A stretch of 13,663 bases of DNA from Stramenopiles sp. TOSAG23-2 (taxonomy: Eukaryota > Sar): assembly GCA_900128395.1 (NCBI GenBank), contig LT649791.1, positions 1 through 13,663 of the forward strand, read 5' to 3'. The translations under genes were made by a program, and so were the position numbers. Positions 7,129-13,663 of the stretch are shown piece after piece. Position 1 is the first letter of the stretch; each line of letters opens with the position of its first letter. The notes below the pieces were generated by a model. That model was not told the DNA's origin. It saw only the letters and a program-made list of their open reading frames with translations, and did not search any database.

Positions 7129-9039
7129 ATGGATCACCCATTCAATAGTATGATAGGCAAATTTATATGCCACTTCGATGCAGATTCATTTTATTGTGCA
7201 TGTGAATGTATTCGTAGGCCTGAATTGAAAAAAAAGCCATTTGCTGTAACACAATTTAATTCTGGTGGCTTTGTATCAGTAAACAATATAGCACGATTAG
7301 CTGGTGTTAGGAAAGGTGATGGAATTGGTGCTGGTGGACAAAAAGCATTAGATCATTTTAAAAATCGCCCTGATGCTTTAATGGGAGAGGTTTTAAAAAG
7401 GTGTCCAGATTTGATCGTTTTACCTATGGATACAATATGGTATCGACAGGTTAGTTCAAATATTGAAAATGCATTGAAATTAGCAATAAAAAAAGAATTT
7501 TTATCCTCCTCCGCGTCTTCGTTTACAACATCTATCACTACAGCTAATGACGGTAACAATAATAATAATAATAATTATAATAATGACGGTTATAATAATA
7601 AGAAGAACAACAACAACAATTATGGTGTTGTTGAAAAAAGTTCAATTGATGATTATTTTGTTGATATCACAAATCTTGTATTAAATAACTTATTGCATAA
7701 TAAAACGAATTACAACAATAATAACAATAATAGTAATATTAGTTACTATCAATATTGTAGTAGTAATAATAATAATAACAATAACCATGATGTCTTAAAG
7801 CATCACACTATATCGAATTTAACAAAAAAGAATACTTGGATATATCTATTTGATGATGATAAAGCGGCATTCAACAGAATTCAAAATGAACGGATTTTCT
7901 CAAGCTTACCAATTCATTTACAATGTGCAGCAGAAATTGCATCAAAACTACGGAAGTATGTTGAGGAAACTGTAGGAGTAACATTGTCTGGTGGCATCAG
8001 TAAGAATAAGTTAATTTCACGCTTAATATCGAAGATCAAGCATCAAACAAATGTACAAACAATTATTGAAAACAAAAATGTTGAATATTTATTGAAATGT
8101 ACTAAAATAAAATCTGTACATGGCTTAAAAGCTCAGTTTGGAAATCGCTTAATTAATGATTTCAACGTAGAATTTTTATCAGATTTACGTAAGATAAAAT
8201 ATAATACTTTAGAACAAAAGTATGGAAAAAATAAAGCAAATTTAATCTATGAATATTCACGTGGGCAAGATTCATCAAATGTAGTCAACAGGCCACCAAT
8301 TAAATCATTATTATCAGAACAAAGTTTTGCGCCTATAGATATGATTAAACAAAATAATATATTGCAGCAAAAAGTCAATGAACTTGTATCTTTATTTATC
8401 GATCGTTTATTATTGTTGGAAAATAGGATACCCACTTTGTTTATAATAAAATTTCGACATTTATACGATCAAATAATTTCTAAATCAAAACCATTTCCTA
8501 AATTACATTTATTCAAAATCAAAAATGGTAATAAAAAGGATGACAATGATAGCAATGAATGTAAGAAATATGATACTGATGATAGATCTAAAGATCGACA
8601 AAGACTATTTGATATTATTTATCAGATTTTAAATAATTTTGGTAATAAAAAACTAAAATTATCACGATTAGCGCTAATTGCAGGGAATTTTCAAGAAATG
8701 AATACAAATCAAAAGTCGATAATTCAAATGTTTAAGAAGAAACCGAACGCCATAACCACGCTGAAAAAAAAAATCATTGAAACTAATAATATAGTACGTC
8801 GAAAGGTACACAATGTACAGAATTATTATAAATGCCAATTGTGTGATAAAATGATTCATATAGATAAAAAGCAAGAGCATGAAGATTTTCATTATGCTTT
8901 AAATGTGTCAAAGTTGGAAGAGCGCAACAATGAGCACTACAAGAAAAAGAAAAGAAAAAATGGGAATAATAATGATATTAGAAACTGGGTAATAAAAAAA
9001 AAAAAACGCCGGGGGAGAGGACTTGAAGAGAGAAAATAA
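7129..9039 (+). CDS. POLH: Y-family translesion DNA polymerase, eta-like, with UBZ zinc finger
   Basis: Pol eta copies past UV and other lesions at stalled forks in the nucleus. In the 636-residue product: palm motif HFDADSFY (D17, D19; Y22 as likely steric gate); fingers VNNIARLAGV (about 51-60); RCPDL (91-95); the second palm motif SIDDYFVD (D174, D175); TLSGGISKNKL, matching the family's CSAGISHNK region; a thumb segment around KIKSVHGLKAQFG; and a little-finger start after the RG(Q/I) turn. The C-terminus has a PIP-like box (QKSIIQMF, 528-535), a UBZ-type finger (C569, C572, H584, H588, then YAL) and a basic tail that could be a nuclear signal. The usual DE of motif two is DD. Tyr and Arg positions that contact dNTP in human pol eta align with N53 and K62. 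A Gly-rich insertion (about 65-85) and Asn-rich insertions (about 142-164 and 195-225) interrupt the core. Pol iota is the alternative, but the UBZ favours eta. Confidence 0.82.
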   Translation: MDHPFNSMIGKFICHFDADSFYCACECIRRPELKKKPFAVTQFNSGGFVSVNNIARLAGVRKGDGIGAGGQKALDHFKNRPDALMGEVLKRCPDLIVLPMDTIWYRQVSSNIENALKLAIKKEFLSSSASSFTTSITTANDGNNNNNNNYNNDGYNNKKNNNNNYGVVEKSSIDDYFVDITNLVLNNLLHNKTNYNNNNNNSNISYYQYCSSNNNNNNNHDVLKHHTISNLTKKNTWIYLFDDDKAAFNRIQNERIFSSLPIHLQCAAEIASKLRKYVEETVGVTLSGGISKNKLISRLISKIKHQTNVQTIIENKNVEYLLKCTKIKSVHGLKAQFGNRLINDFNVEFLSDLRKIKYNTLEQKYGKNKANLIYEYSRGQDSSNVVNRPPIKSLLSEQSFAPIDMIKQNNILQQKVNELVSLFIDRLLLLENRIPTLFIIKFRHLYDQIISKSKPFPKLHLFKIKNGNKKDDNDSNECKKYDTDDRSKDRQRLFDIIYQILNNFGNKKLKLSRLALIAGNFQEMNTNQKSIIQMFKKKPNAITTLKKKIIETNNIVRRKVHNVQNYYKCQLCDKMIHIDKKQEHEDFHYALNVSKLEERNNEHYKKKKRKNGNNNDIRNWVIKKKKRRGRGLEERK

Positions 9040-9136
9040 ATAATATATTAAAATCCTTTTAGATACATTAAAATATGTACTCTCTCGGTAAAATAAAAAT
9101 AATTTTTATAAAATATGCATCATGTAATAAAAATCA

Positions 9137-9363
9137 CTCAAATTTTTCCATCAAATGCACTTTCCAAATCAAGCAATAAAGCAATTCTTTCGAAACGATT
9201 ACCTTTACTACTTTCAGTTCGCAATAAAACTTTATTTTGATTACAAATGCTCAAATTTTTCCATCAAATGCACTTTCCAAATCAAGCAATAAAGCAATTC
9301 TTTCGAAACGATTACCTTTACTACTTTCAGTTCGCAATAAAACTTTATTTTGATTACAAATGC
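9137..9363. repeat. perfect tandem duplication, 2 x 113 bp, across the stop of the CFAP97-like gene
   Basis: Copies at 9137-9249 and 9250-9362 are identical, with one more matching base at 9363. On the minus strand the first copy read contains the last codons and the stop at 9251-9253, so the protein is complete and the second copy lies beyond the gene. The unit contains AAAG|GTAATCG, so a 113-nt GT-AG intron (9203-9315) is conceivable; splicing it would give the same protein end. Confidence 0.97.
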
Positions 9364-10771
9364 GCCTTATGTCATCAGTCGAGACATATACAGCACGGAT
9401 GTTACCAGGCTGTTGAACATCCTCTAGTTTGTATTTAACACCATTATTTACTTCAGACACTACTCTATATACAGATACAATATTTTTCTTACCAGCCAAT
9501 GTGATTTCTTTTGGTGCCATTAATAAGCTGTGCTCATCACCCGCATCATAAGTACCCTTTAATAAATTTTCCTCCAGTGGATTATTTTGTTGTATTGGCG
9601 TTGGTAAAAACAAAGGGCTACCATTGTTGTTGTCATTATTATCATTATTATAATCGTCATTATCATTATTACTTAAACCTAACATACCGAGTGCGGTATC
9701 TAGCTTTTTTTCGACTGGAGTTTTCGTTTCCTCCGTCATTGCTCTCATTGGTGTTATTGGTGGTGCATACCCACCACCGACTCTACGCTGTTTCGTATTC
9801 GGTGTTGATACTCTTGATACAAATTCTCCAGCTGGAACACCTGAAGAACCAGCTTGGTTGATGCCTCTATGATACATTTCCTTTAGCATAACTTCCCCCC
9901 GCGTTTGCACTTTTGTTTTTTGCCTACGTTCTTTAACAACAGCAGGTAAAAGCCTAGGCGTACGGTTTCCTAAGGTCCATTCATAATCCGATATACGTTT
10001 TTTCTTTTTTTTCTTTTTTTTAGGCATAACCTTTCTCATTGCTTCGCGTAAACGCACATGCCTTCGCCAATGCTCCCGTTGATTTTTGTTACTATAGTAC
10101 GGTTCTGCCTTTTGTAAAAAATGTAGTAGCTCCTGGTTATGTTTGTTAACAACGTCTAGCTCTACTTGACGGGCTACTCGCAAATGTTTTGTATGGTCTA
10201 ATGCGTGTTTTAATTGTTTTTTTCTCCATGTTGGATCTAGAGTTTCAGAAATTTCAGTCTTTTCAAATTGTAAATTGGATATATTTTTTAACATATGTAA
10301 ATTTTCACGTTGTAACTTTCTTTCATGCAATAGTCGCTCTCTTGCTCTAGCTTCCGTTGTATCAAATAATATTGCTAATTTATCGGCTAAAACTTCATGT
10401 TCTTCAACGTCTTCAACAACGTATGACTTTGCGTGTCTTATTAGTTTACAATGTACAGCACGCATTTCCTTTAACCACGAAAACGTTACTTTACTAACAC
10501 CCATACCTTCTTGATCATTATAATCAGCAAACTGATGCTCACCAGGAATATTTTTATATCGCTCGAACCACCTTCTTTGTGCTTGATCCCTCCCACGTTG
10601 CCTAGCTCTTTTGACTCGTTCTTGTTGCGTCATGGGGCGCCTCTGAGATTGACGGCTACTAAGACCACTCCTAGATGTTTGCGAAGTTTTGAGTTTAGAA
10701 CGGGCTGAGGAATTCGGCGAGTTATTCATCGGTGCTGTTTGTGCACGTATTGGTGGAGGTGAATCAGTCAT
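9251..10771 (-). CDS. CFAP97 (Hemingway/KIAA1430)-like ciliary protein, tentative
   Basis: The 506-residue protein has a basic, Ser/Arg/Gln-rich N-terminus (1-70), then a mostly helical middle. Residues about 145-248 resemble the CFAP97 domain: a charged helix with QREN followed by a loop with LDP, then a helix ending HNQELLHFLQKAEPYY and a Trp/Arg stretch (HWRRHVRLREAM). The family pattern is ENxxLLxRL, KPxY, then WxxDWR. CFAP97 proteins are tied to axoneme assembly. A Lys8 run (251-258), an Asn/Asp-rich linker (about 368-384) and a C-terminal region of unknown fold (about 405-506) follow. The ATG is 10 nt past the stop of the NYN gene on the same strand. A TAG in frame at 10790-10792 limits upstream extension, so no separate 5' leader is apparent. 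The gene faces the polymerase gene tail to tail. Confidence 0.5.
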   Translation of the reverse strand: MTDSPPPIRAQTAPMNNSPNSSARSKLKTSQTSRSGLSSRQSQRRPMTQQERVKRARQRGRDQAQRRWFERYKNIPGEHQFADYNDQEGMGVSKVTFSWLKEMRAVHCKLIRHAKSYVVEDVEEHEVLADKLAILFDTTEARARERLLHERKLQRENLHMLKNISNLQFEKTEISETLDPTWRKKQLKHALDHTKHLRVARQVELDVVNKHNQELLHFLQKAEPYYSNKNQREHWRRHVRLREAMRKVMPKKKKKKKKRISDYEWTLGNRTPRLLPAVVKERRQKTKVQTRGEVMLKEMYHRGINQAGSSGVPAGEFVSRVSTPNTKQRRVGGGYAPPITPMRAMTEETKTPVEKKLDTALGMLGLSNNDNDDYNNDNNDNNNGSPLFLPTPIQQNNPLEENLLKGTYDAGDEHSLLMAPKEITLAGKKNIVSVYRVVSEVNNGVKYKLEDVQQPGNIRAVYVSTDDIRRICNQNKVLLRTESSKGNRFERIALLLDLESAFDGKI

Positions 10772-10781
10772 ACTTCTTGTT

Positions 10782-12464
10782 TTATATTCCTAAGATAATA
10801 CCAAGTGATGTATTATGTACATAAATATCTTTGTATTTCTTGCGATTTTTTTTCTTCTTCCCTTTTAATTTTGTACTTATAAAACCATATCCACTTTTTT
10901 TCCATACGCTTACTACACCAATCTCATATTTAGCAGTATCGCCATCATCATCGCTAACATTTTCATTATCAGCATTATCCATTTCATACGTATCGGAAAC
11001 AATTTCTTGAGCAAGATTTTGCTTCTTTTGACTTTGTCGTTGTTGCTGCTGTTTAAAATGCTTTTTATGAGGAGATATGATTTTTTCTGGTATTAAATTG
11101 ATATATTCCATTTTTTCACCATGTATGCGTCCTACATTTTTAATTTTAATATTATTTTCACGGCTATTTGCATTTATATTTTTACTACGAGAACTCCTTG
11201 AAATTTGCATATGATTTTCTTTTTGTTGATGCTGTTCATCTTTATTCTTCTTCATCGTCTTAGTATTGTTATTATTTTTCAGATTTCTTGGACTTTTCAT
11301 ATGATTTTGTTTTTGTTGAGGATGTTCATCTTTATTCTTCTTCATCGTCTTAGTAGTATTGTTAATATTTTTCATATTTGGATCATTACTGATCAAATTA
11401 TTTATTGGCATTTTCATCTTCACTTTGTTGATAATGTCTTCCCAAAATATTGAGTCTGTAGCAAATGAGGCTAATGTAGATGCTCCGCCTTCCTTTTCTC
11501 GGTGTATTATAATTGATTTAAATCCATAATCTTTAATCCTTTTTAAATCATTTGTAAAATCACAATCATTGGTAATAATTCCAATGCTAGTTTTAGTGAC
11601 ATCGGGAAAATCATATAATACATTGGATATATCATCAGAAATTAATTTATCTGCACGTTCACTTTTCTTTGAATTACCTATATCAACAACACGAACGCAA
11701 CTACGAATTAAATCGCGAATTGCATTTTTATTTACAGCACTACTATGTGAGCGTGGATTATGGTAACAACTTGTACGTATCATGGAATCATCATCAATAA
11801 ATCCTTTTTCTTTAATCATTTCCTTTATTGTTACAAATAATTGAGAGGCATTTATTTTTTTCGGGATATTAATGTTTTCTATATCCCAAAATAAGAAAAA
11901 ATAATTTTGTTTCTTTCTTGGATTTGCTTCTTGTTCAAATATTTGTAACTTTGATTCGATTTGTTTATCAACTTGTTTTTTTCTTTTCTGTTTAACACGC
12001 TTTATCATCATGTCATTAAATAAACTAAATTCAAGCAAGGGTTGAAATTCTTGAATTACCAATAGGACTGCAGTATTGTCGATGTCACTGTTATCATTAT
12101 GTTGAAGTGGTGGTGATAATTTTATTAGTTTTGTATTGTTATTATTATTACTATTATTATTAGTACTATTATTACTTTCATTTGCAACTCTACTTTCAAA
12201 TATACGATAAAAACGGGATCTAGCAATTCCTAATGCTTCTAATCTAGTTGAAATAATATCTTCCGCAAATATTTGTATACGTTGAAAGGAATTGTGTTGG
12301 GAAATCGTAAATGTCGTACCATCTTTAAACGCCTTGTTATCACTTAAACTATTATCATTCCAAGAGGTTTCCTCAATAGTTAAAGCATAATCCAATGCTT
12401 CTTTCCATGTATCGCCAGCAAGATATGAATGTAAAACTTCTACTGCGTATTTATCAGATATCAT
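10782..12464 (-). CDS. NYN-domain (PIN-like) putative ribonuclease with partial cold-shock domain
   Basis: NYN domains are PIN-fold metal-dependent nucleases, many acting on RNA. In this 560-residue protein the NYN domain spans about 187-340. FFLFWDIENI has D194 as the first expected acidic ligand, ERADKLISDDI (269-279) supplies further acids, and IGIITNDCDF (294-303, D300 and D302) matches the SxDxDF signature, followed by the helix and strand of GFKSIII. The N-terminus (1-95) is helical and unassigned. Asn- and Lys-rich linkers surround a 30-residue imperfect repeat (371-400 and 401-430, each starting TKTMKKNKDE). The C-terminus (513-560) starts a cold-shock fold, with GVVSVW, GYGFI (RNP1-like) and DIYVH (RNP2-like), but stops soon after, lacking the last strands. 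A role in RNA turnover or silencing is inferred. The start codon lies in a tandem duplication that also makes a uORF. Confidence 0.8.
   Translation of the reverse strand: MISDKYAVEVLHSYLAGDTWKEALDYALTIEETSWNDNSLSDNKAFKDGTTFTISQHNSFQRIQIFAEDIISTRLEALGIARSRFYRIFESRVANESNNSTNNNSNNNNNTKLIKLSPPLQHNDNSDIDNTAVLLVIQEFQPLLEFSLFNDMMIKRVKQKRKKQVDKQIESKLQIFEQEANPRKKQNYFFLFWDIENINIPKKINASQLFVTIKEMIKEKGFIDDDSMIRTSCYHNPRSHSSAVNKNAIRDLIRSCVRVVDIGNSKKSERADKLISDDISNVLYDFPDVTKTSIGIITNDCDFTNDLKRIKDYGFKSIIIHREKEGGASTLASFATDSIFWEDIINKVKMKMPINNLISNDPNMKNINNTTKTMKKNKDEHPQQKQNHMKSPRNLKNNNNTKTMKKNKDEQHQQKENHMQISRSSRSKNINANSRENNIKIKNVGRIHGEKMEYINLIPEKIISPHKKHFKQQQQRQSQKKQNLAQEIVSDTYEMDNADNENVSDDDGDTAKYEIGVVSVWKKSGYGFISTKLKGKKKKNRKKYKDIYVHNTSLGIILGI
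11175..11354 (-). repeat. imperfect 90-bp coding repeat in the NYN gene linker
   Basis: Two adjacent 30-codon units (11354-11265 and 11264-11175) both begin TKTMKKNKDE and share QQKxNHM. Their ends differ. This diverged, in-frame duplication lies in a disordered linker and is older than the perfect tandem copies. Confidence 0.85.
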
Positions 12465-12608
12465 GTTTGATAATTTTTGTTACTATTCCTATACTATATC
12501 CAATGCTTCTTTCCATGTATCGCCAGCAAGATATGAATGTAAAACTTCTACTGCGTATTTATCAGATATCATGTTTGATAATTTTTGTTACTATTCCTAT
12601 ACTATATC
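12390..12608. repeat. perfect tandem duplication, 2 x 108 bp, across the NYN gene start codon
   Basis: Copies at 12390-12497 and 12498-12605 are identical, with a 3-nt (atc) extension to 12608. The unit holds 33 nt of 5' leader and the first 25 codons. It is 36 codons long, but a stop in the leader part separates the two ATGs. Confidence 0.97.
12489..12572 (-). CDS. upstream ORF copying the N-terminus of the NYN protein
   Basis: The upstream copy of the duplicated start gives an ATG at 12572. It reads the same first 25 residues as the main protein (from MISDKYAVEV to WKEALD), then IV and a TAG at 12489-12491, so it is a 27-codon uORF. It sits in the same frame as the main ORF, 25 nt before the main ATG at 12464. 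If transcription starts upstream it could reduce translation of the main ORF. It may equally be an artefact of the duplication. Confidence 0.4.
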   Translation of the reverse strand: MISDKYAVEVLHSYLAGDTWKEALDIV

Positions 12609-13236
12609 GTGTAATCCGAGTTGTGATAGTTGATTGAAAAGAATTTTTGTTATTTCCCGATACAATTATTATTATTCTCTTTTTACTATCAACTCCCAAC
12701 TTCCAAGATGAAATGTAAATGCACAAATAATTTCTCATTAAACCGTCTATCAGTATATTTGCATGTGCAGTTTTACCTTTCAATCCCATTCAAGGTGCTA
12801 CTATAACTACTCCTGGGTCTGTATACAGTTCAGTATACTAGATATATACATAGGATCGTCGTCTCATAGTAAGTTCCTTAAATTGTTTTTACTCCGCAAA
12901 TATAGGGGATGGGGAATTTTAACACTACGTCTAAGTACGATAATGGGGAACTCCCGGAAAAGATCGAAATCATCCGTATAATATCATGATATGCACATAT
13001 CGAAATAAAGTTAATTAATAATTATTAATCTAATTTTTTACTAATGGTATCGTAAGGATCGTAGGTATATACACACATATTATATACACAAATAATATTA
13101 CTTATATTTTCTTCTTCTGTTTTTTCTTCAGTCATCATTTTTTATTAAGACTATTTGTGGATAGAGCGGATCCTCTTCTCTATATTTGTGCATGCCTGGC
13201 ATGCATTTAGATACTCAGTGTTTTAAAATCATATAA
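12609..13236. other. intergenic region between the NYN gene start and the right-edge gene end
   Basis: The NYN gene promoter should lie here. Frames of 75 codons (12562-12789, minus) and 72 codons (12763-12981, plus) show no domain and look like chance. Noted elements are the 12-bp palindrome atatcatgatat at 12981-12992, TA/CA-rich tracts near 13068-13095, and a 17-bp inverted repeat at 13189-13205. Confidence 0.6.
13189..13205. promoter_or_regulatory. 17-bp inverted repeat, tgcatgcc-t-ggcatgca
   Basis: Two perfect 8-bp arms flank a single central base. It stands out as a G+C-richer patch in AT-rich intergenic DNA. It could bind a dimeric protein or form a cruciform, but no family is recognised, so the regulatory label is a guess. 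Confidence 0.3.
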
Positions 13237-13520
13237 TTTTCTGTTTTAAAAAATATCATATGCTGTTTGTATTGGTATTATCTTGGGATCTTACAGGATA
13301 AAGAAAAAAATCATGAGAAGATTTATAATCTTTTTAACAAGAAAATTATTCAATCGCTCTTTTGACGTGAATTCCTCGTTTTCTGTTTTAAAAAATATCA
13401 TATGCTGTTTGTATTGGTATTATCTTGGGATCTTACAGGATAAAGAAAAAAATCATGAGAAGATTTATAATCTTTTTAACAAGAAAATTATTCAATCGCT
13501 CTTTTGACGTGAATTCCTCG
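13237..13520. repeat. perfect tandem duplication, 2 x 142 bp, across the stop of the right-edge gene
   Basis: Copies at 13237-13378 and 13379-13520 are identical and adjacent. Read on the minus strand, the first copy contains the last codons and the TGA at 13492-13494 of the right-edge frame. The second copy lies in its 3' untranslated region. A 74-codon plus-strand frame here (13283-13507) is a by-product of the repeat. Confidence 0.97.
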
Positions 13521-13662
13521 CCATAGGTTTATATTTGCTACTTTCTCCACGACGATATTTGCTGCCTTCACCACTATTTCGATAAAGATAAGTAACGAGT
13601 AGACCGCCAATTAAAAAATAACTAAAAGATGATTTTTCATAAAATCTGGCTTCACTAGTCCT
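13492..13662 (-). CDS. 3' end of a gene entering from the right edge, single hydrophobic segment
   Basis: Only the last 56 codons are in the window, so this is partial at its 5' end. I do not recognise it. The visible part has one membrane-like segment (SYFLIGGLLVTYLY, about residues 14-27 of the fragment) followed by a basic, Ser-rich tail with GSKYRRGESSKYKP, ending QKSD. This suggests a tail-anchored or C-terminally anchored membrane protein with a charged cytosolic or lumenal end. Base composition is less AT-biased than the intergenic DNA, and the other two frames on this strand close quickly. The stop sits inside a perfect tandem duplication, as with other genes here. Confidence 0.45.
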   Translation of the reverse strand, partial: RTSEARFYEKSSFSYFLIGGLLVTYLYRNSGEGSKYRRGESSKYKPMARNSRQKSD

Positions 13663-13663
13663 G

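Noticed and set aside
644-12464. Window as part of a giant virus genome, suggested by the bacterial-type Elp3 and Asn runs
   Set aside because: Spc24, the pol eta UBZ architecture, a CFAP97-like protein, long intergenic spacing and dinucleotide microsatellites fit a cellular eukaryote better.
9251-12464. NYN and CFAP97-like frames as one gene split by a sequencing frameshift
   Set aside because: A TAG in the second frame at 10790-10792 and a TAA in the first at 10782-10784 both block a simple one-base fusion, and no cold-shock remainder appears in the second protein.
13283-13507. 74-codon plus-strand frame across the 142-bp doublet
   Set aside because: Its length comes from the repeat itself, and the coding signal at this locus is on the minus strand.
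726-13520. Reading the doublets as transposon target-site duplications or long terminal repeats
   Set aside because: The copies touch with no insert between them, units differ at every locus, and no transposase or terminal motif is seen.

Overview
The window looks like nuclear DNA of a single-celled eukaryote. It is AT-rich, and intergenic DNA is full of TA, TG, GA and poly-T tracts. Proteins carry Asn runs and Lys-rich linkers. The genes are eukaryotic: the kinetochore protein Spc24, a DNA polymerase eta-like enzyme with a ubiquitin-binding zinc finger, a GPI-anchor-like surface protein, and a CFAP97-like protein that hints at a flagellated stage. The standard genetic code fits every frame, and genes are mostly or wholly intronless. 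I cannot fix the lineage; a stramenopile-like or other Asn-rich protist is a guess.

Layout, left to right: a non-coding left flank (1-643). An ELP3 gene on the minus strand (644-3318), encoding a tRNA-wobble-uridine modifying enzyme of the short-cluster, bacterial-like type. A microsatellite-rich gap. A small secreted, Cys-rich, GPI-anchor-like protein on the minus strand (3917-4444). A 1.2-kb divergent intergenic region with an old repeat pair. SPC24 on the plus strand (5689-6480). A pol eta-like gene on the plus strand (7129-9039). Then, convergent with it, two tightly packed minus-strand genes: an NYN-nuclease plus cold-shock protein (10782-12464), followed after only 10 nt by the CFAP97-like gene (9251-10771). 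A minus-strand gene enters from the right edge and ends at 13492.

The most striking structure is seven perfect, spacer-free tandem duplications of 66-142 bp. All lie at or near gene starts or ends: both ends of ELP3, both ends of SPC24, both outer ends of the NYN/CFAP97 pair, and the end of the right-edge gene. The pol eta and GPI-like genes show none. One duplication breaks the ELP3 reading frame near its C-terminus, but removing exactly one unit as a GT-AG intron restores the conserved end. Another places a truncated copy of the NYN protein's own start upstream as a uORF. The two main explanations are a real recent duplication process (including intron birth by duplication) and an assembly artefact in which overlapping contig ends were not merged. 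The sequence alone does not decide between them.

Functionally the genes cover translation fidelity (ELP3), chromosome segregation (SPC24), translesion DNA synthesis (pol eta), RNA metabolism (NYN/cold-shock), perhaps cilia, and the cell surface. They look like unrelated neighbours, not a pathway. Only the NYN/CFAP97 pair has spacing that suggests a shared transcript.
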